From NCBI GenBank assembly GCA_023374045.1, contig CM041779.1:294510167-294574166 (forward strand): a stretch of 64,000 bases of DNA. Direction: 5' to 3'. Within the stretch, counting starts at the first letter, position 1, and the number at the start of each line of letters is the position of its first letter. The notes beneath the pieces were generated by a model that was not told the DNA's origin, did not search any database, and saw only the letters and a program-made list of their open reading frames with translations. A program made the translations under genes and the position numbers. The DNA is from Limonium bicolor. Lineage: Eukaryota > Streptophyta > Magnoliopsida > Caryophyllales > Plumbaginaceae. This document shows, in pieces, positions 22,373 through 34,368 of this stretch.

Positions 22373-23590
22373 GTGTTCAACGGAAACGAGTATCAAATAT
22401 TTTGCCATTATTTGATGAGGATAACTGATATGCTATGTCAAGCTTTGCAACTCAAGTCACAAGATATTGTTAATGCTTTGTCTCTGGTGTCTATTATGAA
22501 GGCATTAATCCAAAAATTGAGAGATGAAAAGTGGGAATCATTGTTGAAAGATGTTATGTCATTTTGTGAAAGTAATGACATTCCAATCTCTGATATGAAT
22601 GGAAATTACAAGGATATCATTCGATCTCGCCATAAGAAAGACAATGTAACCATCGAGCATCACTATCGAGTTGATGTATTTATTGCTGTTGTTGACCATC
22701 AATTGCAAGAGTTGAACTCGAGGTTTAATGAGACCGCTACAGAACTTCTTCTTCTAAGTGTTGTTTTAGATCCAAGAAATGCATATATATCCTTCAATGT
22801 GGATGACATTGTTAGATTGGCAACAAAGTTCTATCCTTCTGATTTTACTGAACAAGAAAGAATTCATCTAGCGCAAGAGCTAGAACACTATGAGCTAGAC
22901 GTTCACAACTACCCACACTTGAAGAATGTATGTTCAGTTTCAAACTTGTGCAGGGGATTGAAGGAAACTGGAAAGTCTGAAATATATCCTATGATTGATA
23001 GATTGATTCGTCTTGTTTTGACTCTTCCTGTTTCAACTGCAACAAGTGAGCGTGCCTTTTCTGCGATGAAAATTGTGAAGACCAGACTTCGTAGTAGCAT
23101 GTCTGATGAGTTTCTACGTAATTACCTGATTGTTTATATTGAAAGGGAGATTGCTGAGACCTTCTGTACGGATAAGATAATAGATGATTTCAACTTTATG
23201 AAAGAGAGACGTGCACAACTTAAAATCCACAGGGTACATTTTCTTTTGATTTGTTTTCTTATATGCTTGCTTTAATGTGTATGTGTGCCAACATATATGT
23301 TGTTTACATATTTATTAAATTGATCATTAACAGGTGGGTTCTTGATAGAGAAAGATCATTCTTTCGACCTTTAGCTGATCAATGTTATTCTCAGGTGAGA
23401 ATCAACTTCCTTTAGGGCTTTTTTCGTATGTTTTTTTCACCCGCTATTCTTTTCATTGCATTTAGTGTCATTTCTTAGTATTTTTCATCAAATATATAAT
23501 GAAATTATTACTTCATCAATCTTGAAAACACTAATTATATTTGTTATTGCAGGAATTGTTTTCTTGTATGTGCGTGGAATTCCATTTTTG
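22373..23590 (+). pseudogene. 5'-truncated hAT (Tip100-like) transposase, C-terminal half with dimerisation domain
   Basis: A 300-codon open frame (to 23275) similar to the C-terminal half of ZMYM1/TTF-type hAT proteins. Early segments include CQALQLKSQDIVNALSLV and later LLLLSVVLDPRNAY. It ends in the hAT dimerisation domain with LPVSTATSERAFSAMKIVKT and LRNYLIVYIEREIAE. An intron probably starts at 23233 (ag|ggtaca) and resumes near 23335 with WVLDRERSF. The N-terminal zinc finger and the first catalytic region are absent, because similarity begins abruptly near 22395. hAT transposases excise and insert elements with 8-bp duplications; this copy cannot do so as it stands. A matching 3' terminus is present at 23860-23875. 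Confidence 0.8.
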
Positions 23591-23859
23591 TTGAGGTACT
23601 AATTGAAATGTTATACTGGGATGTTATCTTTTTGAATATACCCTTATTGATTTACAATTCATCATTCTTTGGTGATATTTTGTATGAAGATTAATCATAG
23701 CATATATAAATATAATGTGTGCTTTTGTATTGTTGTTTGAAACCACAAACACACTCGATTTATAAAATATGACATATATATATATATATGTAATATGAAT
23801 TCATGTTTTAATTTTACATAAAAAATATAAGTGCCCCCCCCCCCCCCCAAATTCTAAAT

Positions 23860-23872
23860 CCTGGCTCCGCCC

Positions 23873-23875
<3 letters not shown>
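23860..23875 (+). repeat. 3' terminal inverted repeat of the hAT/Tip100-like element
   Basis: The sequence tcctggctccgcccctg; its reverse complement CAGGGGCGGAGCCAGGA is the familiar end of Tip100-type hAT elements. The expected left copy is not found between 18660 and 22395, which fits a 5' truncation. A C15 run lies just upstream at 23834-23848. Confidence 0.7.

Positions 23876-23903
<28 letters not shown>
23876..23903 (+). repeat. (TA)n microsatellite
   Basis: Alternating TA between the end of the Tip100-like element and the next hAT-like segment. Another TA tract is at about 23772-23789. Confidence 0.85.
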
Positions 23904-23904
<1 letters not shown>

Positions 23905-23906
<2 letters not shown>

Positions 23907-24083
23907 CTATGCGGGTGAGCGGGTCGGGTGATGGGTGAAAAATGTTCACCCGTCACCCGACCCGCACCCGTACCCGTTCCACCCGTCACCCGTTTTTCAC
24001 CCGTTTTATGCGGGTTTTTCACCCGGTTTAGTGAGTCGGGTGACCGAGTGAAATGGGTACCCGCGTACCCATTGTCATCCCTA
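23905..24083. mobile_element. end of a non-autonomous hAT-like element rich in CACCCG/CGGGTG repeats
   Basis: GC-rich segment of inverted gggtga/tcaccc blocks in an otherwise AT-rich region. The right end, reverse-complemented, reads TAGGGATGACAATGGGTACG, which resembles Ac-type plant hAT termini. The left end is replaced by the TA tract, so the element is probably truncated. Confidence 0.5.
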
Positions 24084-25299
24084 TATGTAGCCATCTGGCT
24101 ACATCCGAATGTAGCTCAGACACGCCGTAAAACAATATGTATGCAAATTTTAAAAAATATGGGAAATTGAAGGCATTCATAGATATTATAAATAAATTTA
24201 GATACTACTAGAGCATAATGATCTAAATTTAAATTGAAAGATTTCAACTTTAAGTATATATTTTCAGTCATAAATTGAACAATTTTAGTAAAAGCGTCAA
24301 TGAAATAAACTGAAGACTCCAAATAGCTATTTTTGGATAAATTTCAAACTCTACATGATATATTTGTTTATCCAGTATTTAATATAATACAAAATGGTTG
24401 TAAATACCAATTAAATTCTGTACTTCTAAAACTGATTAAAAGACCAATAACAAATTTGTCTTCCTATATGTTTAAAAGTTTACTCGAGATTTGAGTCTAG
24501 ATCACGAACAATCTCTTTTCATTAGGGAGATCGAGAGACCAACAAATCCGATTAAGATGTACCTCTATTAATTTGAATCAAATGACTGACAATTTTACAC
24601 ACATATAGATTAATCACAGATGGTTAATCTGTAATCACATCGCATTAGTTGCAGCTCACACATTGGTACTATTCCAACTTAGTATAGACTTACACGTATA
24701 GTATACTTCCAATGAGCTATCAAAGAAGGTAAGCATACAAGCGGTGCCAAGATAATTTTATCAAAAAATGACCCCTAATTAAACATGGGATTCTAACTTA
24801 TCAAATCTTAATTGGTGTGAACCTAGACATTAGTAAATATACCTGATAATATCTGTTCACATATAAGAATATGTATTATCCTCTTACTTCGAAGCATTTG
24901 TATCTTGCTCAGTTTGTCATGAGTTGAGAGTAAAATATCAAGGTGCACAATACAAAGATGAAACTTCTTATTTCAAGACTAAGTTTGACAATCAAAACAC
25001 TATACTTACAATGTTGATGTTATACAATAACTACTGTGTCAAATCTTAAACCATTACACGAAAATCTTAAATAACATTCATGTTCAAATTCTAAGCATCA
25101 CTTATTATTGTCGAAAATACAACAAAATACCATGTTCATTGGATGTGTCTCAAAGGTTATCTAGTAGTTCATTGCATAATAATATAGAGGATATATAATA
25201 GTCTAATAATCAATAAAATACAAGCTTGAAACTCCCCCCCCCCCCCCCCCCCAAAATAAAAAAACTAAAAAAAAACTTCTAGTAAAGCTCAAGTTGCAT
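24084..25299. other. AT-rich intergenic sequence, probably eroded retroelement
   Basis: A minus-strand open stretch at 24116-24322 has a segment YFIDAFTKIVQFMTE that weakly recalls copia integrase, but the similarity is too slight for a call. A C19 run is at 25234-25252. Nothing else supportable. Confidence 0.4.
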
Positions 25300-25560
25300 C
25301 ACATGTGTGGCCCCATATGAATCAGTAGTAGAAGAGACAAAGGATACATGATGATGGCTGTAGACAATTACTCAAGATGGAATTGGATTGTCTTTCTCGC
25401 AAAAAAAGGTGATACATTAATTGATTTGTAGATCCTCCTAAAGTTACCGGAACATAACATGGAGCAAAGGTAAAGGGACTTCGAGCTTACTATGGAACAT
25501 ATTTATGCAATTCTTTGTTATCTATCTTGTGCAAGTGTTGCAACCATGTTTTGCAAATGA
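25300..25560 (+). pseudogene. Ty1/copia integrase remnant
   Basis: On the + strand, broken frames read MMAVDNYSRWNWIVFLAKKG (compare the DD.SR..W..FL.KK integrase core) and then KVKGLRAYYGTYLCNSLL, where an active copia would have RSDNGTEF. The second catalytic Asp and the GTEF Glu are lost. Integrase inserts the element cDNA; this copy has multiple stops. It is separate from the SIRE-type element further right. Confidence 0.6.
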
Positions 25561-25740
25561 TGCCTCCTCAGTTGAAGTACCCTTGCAGAAAGACTCAACC
25601 CTGCTCTCAGTTTCACAGATGTTGACTCCTCAGTCGAAGTAGCGCTGTAGAAAGACCCAACCTTGCTCCCAGTCTCTCCGGTCAACATCTGAAGCACGCG
25701 CAACAACTTCTACAACGCTCCTCCGAGAAAAGCGCTGAAC
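25561..25740 (+). repeat. imperfect duplication in the copia remnant
   Basis: A unit of about 66 bp (tcctcagttgaagtaccctt / tcctcagtcgaagtagcgct, then gcagaaagactcaaccctgctc / gtagaaagacccaaccttgctc) occurs twice in tandem. Confidence 0.7.
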
Positions 25741-26079
25741 GTGAAGAACCCACACTGCTAAGATCGTGGCAGTTTAGCTCATTAAAGAACATGGAACATA
25801 TCATCCCCATGATCAACACTTAGTTCTTGAAGCAAAGTTTAATGAGCACCTGCACTATTTAAGCTCAGAATTGCTAAATGTTATGTGTGCGTCCCCGATA
25901 GTTTATACAAGAGAGAAGATTATTTGAGAGAGACATTATTTTGAGAGATCTTAGTGTGACTTAGTCACTTTAGCTTAGGAATTTATTTTCTATAGAGCAC
26001 ACAACACTCCCGTACTCCCTTATCTGTATTGATCTATTTATAAAATATAGCGAGTGTCGGATTAGACAGACTACCTTTG
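25741..26079. other. sequence after the copia remnant
   Basis: No gene is seen. The part at 25900-26075 (gagagagacattattttgag, then cttatctgtattgatctatt) has the look of an LTR end with a leader, but no second copy is present to prove it. Confidence 0.35.
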
Positions 26080-26464
26080 TGTAACACCCCTACTCCTAAC
26101 CACATAATAATCGGTATCGCGTACTTAATTAAAGACGGCTCGCAGCAGAAATTAAATCTATCTACTAATATGGTTGTCACACGCCATTAATGAAGCAAAT
26201 ACTTATCACAATACTAGGATCGATAACCGCTATGAAGAATCGAGATATTCTAATACTAACCTACACATACTAAATCCATCAATTGACAACGTAGAACAGT
26301 GAGCATCTAAAACATTCTTGGTACTTACATCGAAGTATACAATACAACCAAAATATAACGGGTGTAGAAATTAAAGACATCGTAGACTACCCGATAGTCC
26401 CGCACTCCGGCTTTATAACTCGATCAAGTCCTGTAACATGTTTCCATAAAGGCTCAGCACGACG
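26080..26464 (-). mobile_element. start of a large reverse-oriented gypsy LTR, split by a solo LTR
   Basis: It begins TGTAACACCCCTACTCC, like the LARD-like LTRs at 35659 and 45124. It then shows the same order of loose motifs: gcgg/gcag..aaatt, then ctcgatca..ctgtaacatg, then aggctcagcac compared with ggggctcagcaaaa in the LARD LTR. It is therefore a diverged relative in the same orientation. It continues at 28720 after the inserted solo LTR. Confidence 0.5.
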
Positions 26465-28714
26465 TGTTATAACCCAAGATTTGGTTATATTTTATTTCGT
26501 CACAAGTGGTCTTGCATTATTGTATTCTGAATTTAGGACACGGAAGTCCTTATTAAAGAAGCCGGGGACAAGGAGGTCTTTTCCCCCACCCGTTTTATTT
26601 TCTGGTGAGATTAATCTCTCAATATTTCCCTTCCTATTAATTTATTTACTTCCCTCATTAATTATCCTCTCTTCTAATCACGTTTCCACGACGTTCTTTC
26701 TTTCCCCTCACTCTGTCAGTTTTGAGATACCGTCTATACGCTCCTCTCTTCTCTGTTCTCTCTCTTCCAAAGAGTACGATCAATCAAGTGCCCAATTCCT
26801 GCTGTTGCGTCCCTGCGATTCTAATTCTGTTGTGGATCCTTCTTCTCTGCTGCATTCTGGTCCAGATTAAGGTAAGGGCGTCAGGTTGTTCGTGTGCAAT
26901 TCTACAATTGGGGGAGCCTACTCTCTTTCTGAATTAGTTTTCTGCAATCTGTTTGTGGTTCAGCGTTGGTTCTTGCGTTCGATCAATTCCTTCTGCTGTC
27001 GGCTTCATCTGTGGGTTCGTCGTCAGAATTCAGGTAAGGATTGTGTTGCAGTTTCCGGATTTCAGTTTCAGTCTCAGGGATTAAGTTGCGTTTCTGATTC
27101 GGGGTTGCTTTTGTGTTCAGTCAGAGGCTTGGGTTGCGTTGTTGGATTGCGTTTCCGGTCTACGTTTCGGGATTCTGCTTGATTGTGGCGCTGCTGTTCA
27201 GATTGTAGTTCTCTGCTGTATCCGAGGTAGGTGGCTTATGGATTCGGCTTGTGTGTTCAGCCTTGGGGAGTTGCGTCCGGTTCTGAGATTAATGTGTTTT
27301 TGCCTTGCAATTGTGGTTGCGAATTGTTGTTTGATGGTGTTTTAATGCTTACAAAACCCCAAGGTTGTTTTCTGGAAACCTATACTGCTTTGACAGTGTT
27401 TTGATGCTTCTGTTCTGTGTGAAAATCGCCTCTGTTCTCTGTACATTTCGGCGTGTCCGAACTTCTGTCCGACCGTTGAAGTTCGAACATGCCATTCTGC
27501 GCTTTTATTCTCTGAAGTTTTCGCTGTGTCCGAACTTCTGTCCGAGCTTTGAAGTTCGGACACAGCCTTCTGCATTCTCTGATTTTGGCTTCGACTTGTG
27601 TCCGAACATCTGATGTCCGGACACAAGTTCGGACTCTCCGCGTTCTGATTTCCGGAGATCGTCCGAACATCCGTCCGAACTTGGATGTTCGGACACCTCT
27701 GTCTCTTCTTCTGTTTTGAAGTTCGACCTGTGTCCGAACTTCGTAGTTCGGACACATGTTCGGACATCTGTCTGATTTCATCTTCTGAGTCTCGACTTGT
27801 GTCCGAACATTGATGTCCGGACACAAGTTCGGACATGCCTCTGTTTTGACAATAACTTGCTCGTTTGAGCTCCGTTTTGACTTCCGTTTGCGGGGTTGGA
27901 TTCCCCATCTGATTTCCAAGCCATCTACGTGCTTTCTGGTGCCTTTGGTGCACATATGCTTATCTGTATTTAAGCTTCTGTTTTGGGACCTAGTTATCTC
28001 TGTGTCTGAGCCTTTGGATGGCTGGTTACGCTGTCTCGTAGCGCGCTATGTAGGATCCTTCTGTTCACGGGTGATGTTCCCCGTTCTGTTCACGGGTGTT
28101 TACACCTGTTCTGTTTACGAGTGAGGTTTCCTCGTTCTGTTCACGAGCTGGTTGCTCGTTCTGTCTGTATGCTGTGATCGCTAGTGTCCCACTCTGTTTT
28201 CCGCTTCTGTCTGCTTCTGCTCTGTTTAGTCCCTTAAGGAATGGACTTCAGTTTCTGGTTTCTGACATGTTTATGGATTCTTTGACTCCTTCTGATTTGT
28301 CAATATTCTGTAAATGTTTTGAGCATGCTGGTTGATGAAGTTGGTCATCTACTGGGCATAGTTGTGTGCTCATTCCCCTACTTCTAACGCTTTTGCAGAT
28401 TGATTAGCGAGGATCGTCTCCCCTCAGCTTCTGGAGTTTAGTTGCTTCGTTATTAGTTTCTTTTGAGACCTTTGTATTGAATTTGGGCCTTTGGGCATAT
28501 TTTGTTAGCTTCCGCTTTTGACATCTGTTTGGTGGGTTCTGTAATGACTTTTGGGGATGTTTTAACATCTCTTGTTTTATACTTTATTTAAGTATTCCGT
28601 TTGGGCCTTATTGACTATCTGTTTAAGTTCGTTTATTAGAGCCTTGCGTTATTATGTAATAATACGCGGCGTGTAATACCCCTAACTCCTAGGCCAGTGT
28701 TTGGGGGTGTTACA
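26465..28714 (+). mobile_element. solo LTR (2.25 kb) with exact target duplication
   Basis: It begins TGTTATAACCC, ends GGGGGTGTTACA and is flanked on both sides by cgacg (26460-26464 and 28715-28719). The ends and duplication are those of one LTR left after recombination between the two LTRs of a full element. The family is probably Ty3/gypsy, from the GGTGTTACA end. Inside is an array of six inverted repeats (27453-27836). The open frames in this segment overlap the array and show no recognisable domain. Confidence 0.9.
27453..27836. repeat. array of six GTTCGGACA hairpin units, period ~68-72 bp
   Basis: Units start at about 27453, 27525, 27597, 27661, 27729 and 27797. Each pairs gtgtccgaac with gttcggacac around a short loop. 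The cleanest, 27729-27754, reads TGTGTCCGAACTtcgtAGTTCGGACACA. Spacers are T/C-rich (ctctgttttg type). The arms differ slightly between units, but the CGGAC/GTCCG core is retained in nearly all of them. Confidence 0.9.
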
Positions 28715-28719
28715 CGACG

Positions 28720-31700
28720 GCTGGTATGCTTCTCATATTATCCTCTTGGACCTTTAAACTACTCAGATTAATTAGCCCAATTGTTAACATGCAGTTCCGG
28801 TTTCATGCTATTCCGTTTTACAACATATCAACTGTAAAATACCATAGTAAAGCAAACAACAATTCATCCAAGTCACATTGTTCATTCCATTAAACAACAA
28901 GCATATAACATCCAATAACCATGTAGTTCATTCCAACTCAACAACAAGCATATAACATCCAATACATAAGAAGGTAATGTAACAACGAGAGTTAGTCTTG
29001 TGATTTCTTGCATCGGGCCTCTAGGACCGTTGTTCATTCTTTACATGTTATTAAGTTCTCAACTTAATCCTTGTTCCATTTCACTTCTTAACTTCTTTTC
29101 CACTTTACCACCACACTCTCACTTAGTTCACAAGTTCTGGGCCCAAGTGCCCTTACTCAATTTTACAAATTCTGGGCCCAAATGCCCTTACACCAGCGGT
29201 GGTGCCTCCGTCCAACAAAGTTTGCATTTGTTGGAAATCCGCAACTTAAAGTTGTAGGATATAATGTTACTGAGGCCCAATTGCCCGTTCCAACAACAAC
29301 GGTGCCTTCGACCAAGCAGCCATACGATGCTTGGAGTTTCCTTGAGCAGACCTGTTATCAGCTGTCCCCTCTGTGATCACAATGCGCAACCAGGCGGTCC
29401 TGGATTTCTCACCATATTCAATACCTCTTACCACAACCAACCTCTCACTGAATTGATTAAGTTTTCTTAATCTAAATGCCTAAGATTCAGTCTTAGGTTA
29501 TCCAGTGATTAACTTCTCGAATGTATGTGGACCTTTCAGGTTTTTAATGTATACCTAGAAGTCATCTAGTGTATTTCTGTACTCGGGTTCATTTCCTCTT
29601 GAGAACGGTATTCCCGTCTCTTCTTAGGTTATCTTAGGATAAATCATTTATGTTATTATCCTTCCATGAGTGATGTTTCTCTATCACTACTCATATCTTA
29701 ATTTAAGATATATGAATACATATACAAGTGTTCGGTATCTGTCTCAGTTCGAATGACTATCGCGTACAAAACAATGGTGCACGTATTCGACAGATAAATC
29801 ATATAACACATTCACATACAAGCACACATATCCTCTTGTCAAACATTTCACACATCCAAACCCGAGGAAGTCCTCAGGCACAATCAGAACATACAATAAC
29901 ATACCGTTCACCGCTGAACAATGCTAGCGTGACGTATCACGCTTATCCTCTACGCTCGCACCGAAGCTCGTATCTATCGGCCCGTATCTCTGGAATATGC
30001 ATTGCTCTAATATTAGTGTCTGTATTACGAGTCTACTTAACCATTCCAGAATAGACTCTAGTCATCATCCCGTAGTTAACCCCTTAGTCGGTTATTTGCT
30101 TAACTTGGGTTTCATTAACCCTCGAGGTTTCAGTTTTTGTTATATAATATAGTTTACGAGCACGTAATATTCGATGTTGTAATAATATTTAGTACGTAGG
30201 AATTATACTCTTAACACTCATGCATTTATCGAGGTTAATTGTCATTGCATGTACACGTACACACACTTATGTGCATGCATGGCTAGTTATATACATTTAT
30301 TTATGCATGCATATAACATGGTTTGTTACCGTGTCTCATTTGACCAAGTTATATCTCCACTTGCAACTATATAATATCTTGTGTGTTGGTCAATTAATCT
30401 ACTTGGTCAAGTTGTGTTGATTGGTCAATGTAGTTTGACTTGGTCAATGTTTCAAGTCAACAATTCATTGTAGTTGATATTTATTCATTAACTCATGCTA
30501 CACCATATTATAACACTTCGTAATTATACTTCTAACCCATAGTTCTTTCCACATTAATCTCATACGGTTAATTATTCTCATTACATGTTTACCTTGTATT
30601 ATAAATTCATAATATGTGGATTATAAAGTTTCCTCATAATGAATTTATTCATTATTCTATGTGAAACACACTTGTATTTGTTTGTGGTATTTATTCAGAA
30701 ATCTTTTACCGAGGATTCTTCTTAATGTTATGCAAGGTATTTTTATACATATCATATTCCTTGTATTATAAGGTTCCTAACCATATGTTATACTCCCCAA
30801 TTTCCCAATTTAATCTCATCATTTTATGGGGTTGTTTGCAAGGTATATTATACCATAATAATTCCTTTATAATATACTCTCTTATACCTTAACATAATGT
30901 CACATTATAACATTTTTGAACTTTATAATATATTCAGCCTTTAGTCTTCAAAATTCCAAACCAACCCATGACATTTTCGGAAAATTTGATTTCTTCCCCA
31001 TTCATTTTTTGACTATTTACAAAATCACCCCAAATATTACATTTGTTACATTTCCAACCTTACTTAATTTATAACCTAAGATTCCCAAACATTATAATAT
31101 ACACCTATATATCCATGAATTCGAACAACACCCTACTATTTTCCAGATTTATTCTTCTCACCCACAACTTCTTTTAATTACATATTGTCCCTCTTTATTT
31201 TATAAACTTACAATTTAATACCTAAACTTTATATTATACATATTAACTTATTTAATTCCAAAACTCCCAAAATGATTTCTTAAATTCTCGGACAGCCCCT
31301 AGGCTGTCCCAATATTATTTTCCACCCCTTAGTTTCGGTTATTTACATAATAACCCCATAAGTTTCATAAATGTTACGTTTTAATACTTAAACTATATAT
31401 TACAATCCTTAATTTATTAAATCACTAAAATTAGCCCAAAAATTATCAAATAATTCAAACAGACCCCTAGGGTCATATTAATTTCATTCCAGCCTTAATT
31501 TTTGGAAATCACACTAACACCCCAAATAGTTTTATAAATTTCATTTCAACTTAATACTTTATTTAAGTTACCAAATCCATTTTTTTATTTTCCTAACTTG
31601 GTTACACATCACATGTGGTCAAGTTTGACAACCCAAATACCCATTGACCAGCATTTACCACTAATTATGAAAATGCCACATTTGTTTCTCTAGTTTTACA

Positions 31701-33744
31701 TTTAACACTTTGATTTCATAAAATTAATATTTTATGTTTCTAAAATTCTAAGACAGCCCCCTTACTGTTCTAATATTTATTTGGTACCCCATATTTCACT
31801 TAATTACGTTTTGACCCCAATTTTTCCTAAAATTACCATTTAGGCCCTAAACTTTACAAAAACTTGTATTTTTCGTTTAAACTCCAAATGAGGCCTAGTT
31901 TTTGGCCATGTAACATTTTAACACCCTAAATTTTATTTATTTACACTTGACCCCTCAATTTATGCTCATTTGTTAACTAGAACATTTCTTAAGTTTGTAA
32001 TCATTTTTAAAGCTTATATTTAGCCTTAAACTTAATCAAAATTTTACTAAATTCGTAATTATTTTTTCTTGATAATTTTAGGTGGTTTTAAAATCACCAA
32101 ACATCCCATAGTAATCAGATTTCATCACCACACTTTATACTAACCAAATACATAACTTAAAAAGCATAAAAAGCCTTAAATAATACATAGAAATGACCTA
32201 AACACTTGGCCTTATTACAAACTTCAAATATAACATTTAATGACATAAAAATGCTTAATATAGCACTACAAGTCTCGGCTTTTTAGGTTTATACCCAGAA
32301 ACTTTCATAATTTTCATTTTAACCCCTTTTATTTACTTTTATGACATTATAAGTCATCTTTTGCCAAGGTAACTTAATTAAACACATCACCATAGTTTTT
32401 ATACACATTTACAAGGCAAAATAACCCATAGATATAGTTCATTATTGGCCCTAATTTATTTGGCAAGAAAATTTACCTTAAAGCTTAAAAATGTGTTTTA
32501 AGCTCACTTGCTTGTTTCAAGGCTTCAAAACTTCTTGGAATACTCTTGTAATTTCAACACTACATTAATAATAGGTTTTGTTCAGATTTTATTTCATGAA
32601 ATTAAGCTTAAACATTACCATAGACCTTAAGGCTTGTTTTAGTAGTTTACCTTCTCAAATATAGTTTTCTCTTTGGGATGATGTCCCTACTGCCTCCACA
32701 CTCCATGGGTGGTATCCAGACCCCCTTGTCCACATAAATACAATGATCAAAACCTTAGTTAACAACTTTGACAAGATACTTAGTTTAAGGAGTTTTTAAG
32801 GCACATTTTATGCATTAAGAAGTGTGTTTACCTTAGAACACTCCAAGTTGAGGCTCCTTCCTTCTAAGTCTCGGCCACCACTAGTAAAATATGTGGGGAG
32901 TGAGTTCATGTGTAGATCTCAAGGTATAATCATGATTTAAGCACTTAAAACTCAAGTTTAGGAGATTTTACCTTTGGTGAAACCCTTGCCTTATTTTCTG
33001 CCATGAATGTGGGTGGAGTCACCAATGTTCCATTAGGATATAAGTGAAGAGAAGTGTGTTAAAAATGGTGGAAAAATCGGCCATAAAAAGATCTAGAACA
33101 AGGATGGAAGTTAGAGCACATTTTGACCTTGTTTTTGTTCTTCTTGCTTAGCTCTTGGTTCCCATGGTTTTGGGTGGGAGTTTTTGAGCTTCAAAACTTG
33201 TATTTTCACACATGAAAAGAGAGGAGTAAGTGTTTGAAGTTTCAAATTCAAAAATGGAAGGAAAAGAGAGTTTTAGGAGTTTTTCTTACCTTGTCTTTGC
33301 TTGAACTTTAGCAAGACTTCTTCCCTTGGTTTACCACGATATTATTGGCCCATGATCAGATATTTTGGCCATAGATAGTTAGGAGGGGTTGTAGTATTTT
33401 TTTGAGCAAGAAAAATGGATTTTTGACATGAAAAGAGAAAAAAGGGGCTTTAAACACCATTGTTGTTCTTTGGAGCTCAAGGTAGAAGATGATGGTGATG
33501 GAACAACTTTGTAGTTGGCTGGGAGGGAAAGAATATGTCTGATTTCGTGAGTGAGAGAATGCGCAAAGAGAAAGAGAGAGAAAAGTGAGGTATTAGTAAG
33601 TAAATGTGATAATAGTCAAGGTGTGTGTAAAGAGGAAAAGTGATCTTGTCTCCTTTCCTCTTTGGTCTTGTCTCATTCCTAGGCATGTGAGGCTTCAGAA
33701 TCTGACTTGCTTTTGGGGGAAAAATTCAGATTTTTGGGACTTAA
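28720..33744 (-). mobile_element. continuation of the large reverse gypsy LTR or related retroelement sequence
   Basis: AT-rich, non-coding in both directions. The motif order near the left (gggcccaagtgcccttac; caaattctgggcccaa) and the A/G-rich right end (gagagaatgcgcaaagagaaagagagag, 33545-33600) parallel the LARD-like LTR (36580-36620 and 39360-39420). Three spaced imperfect hairpins of the ggacagcc/ggctgtcc type occur at 31290-31309, ~31461-31475 and ~31751-31768. The right end is cut by the SIRE-type element at 33745. The assignment as one LTR is an inference from similarity by eye. Confidence 0.4.
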
Positions 33745-34328
33745 TGTTGTAACACCTTAAAGTTGTACATTATGACTAGGTTAAAGTGTTAGGTTGTGAC
33801 ATATGTTATTTTATTGTTCTTATGTGTATATATAAGTGATTATTGCACTTATTATTTGGTTTGACTATATAAATTAATTTATATAATCCTATCACATTGT
33901 TTGTGATATTAGGACATGTATTAATGTATTACATGTTGTATTAACTTTAGGAGTTGTTTTCTTCTTATTAGTGTAACCTCTTTACTTCATTATTTTATGT
34001 GAGGTTAGTTCATGATTTTTATGTGTGATTTGATGTCCATCTTGGACTATACATATTTATTTGGTGACTAATCATTAATTAATCTCTCCTCATTAATTAA
34101 TCCCTTGCTAATTAGGGTAATTAATGTTTGAGGTATTTCGCTCTATCTAATCCCAAGATAGGACGCTAGGTTGTATTTCATTTCAAGTTTCAATACAAGA
34201 ATATCATGTCTTGTTAAGTTTTACACAAAAGCTTCCGCATTATTGTCCTTGGCAAATACTTGTCTCTAAGCAGAGTTGGTCTAAGACTAGCACCTCAGAC
34301 CTACTCGGTCAGCACCCCGATCCTTTCA
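33745..34328 (+). repeat. 5' LTR of the SIRE-type element
   Basis: It begins TGTTGTAACACC and ends CCTTTCA, three bases before the primer-binding site. A TATA-like ctatataaat is at about 33866. Its partner LTR lies outside the window or is lost, so the boundaries rest on the TG...CA ends and the primer-binding site. Confidence 0.65.
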
Positions 34329-34330
34329 GG

Positions 34331-34343
34331 TGGTATTAGAGCC
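34331..34343 (+). other. primer-binding site of the SIRE-type element
   Basis: tggtattagagcc, one base from the tggtatcagagc complement of initiator tRNA-Met that is usual in plant retroelements. Confidence 0.75.
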
Positions 34344-34368
34344 TGTGTTGGCTGTCAAATCTCTCAAG

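Noticed and set aside
24116..24322. Copia integrase on the minus strand
   Set aside because: Only a weak FIDAFTK-like match with no catalytic residues in place; not enough to call.
26720..27345. A cellular gene with exon-like frames starting near 26481
   Set aside because: The whole interval lies between the ends of a solo LTR with an exact target duplication, so it is LTR sequence. No domain is recognisable.
27342..27955. Minus-strand frames of 191-203 codons with repeated SDT/VRT words
   Set aside because: The repetition follows the hairpin array. Two frames are open at once over the same DNA, which is typical of stop-poor repeats and not of a gene.
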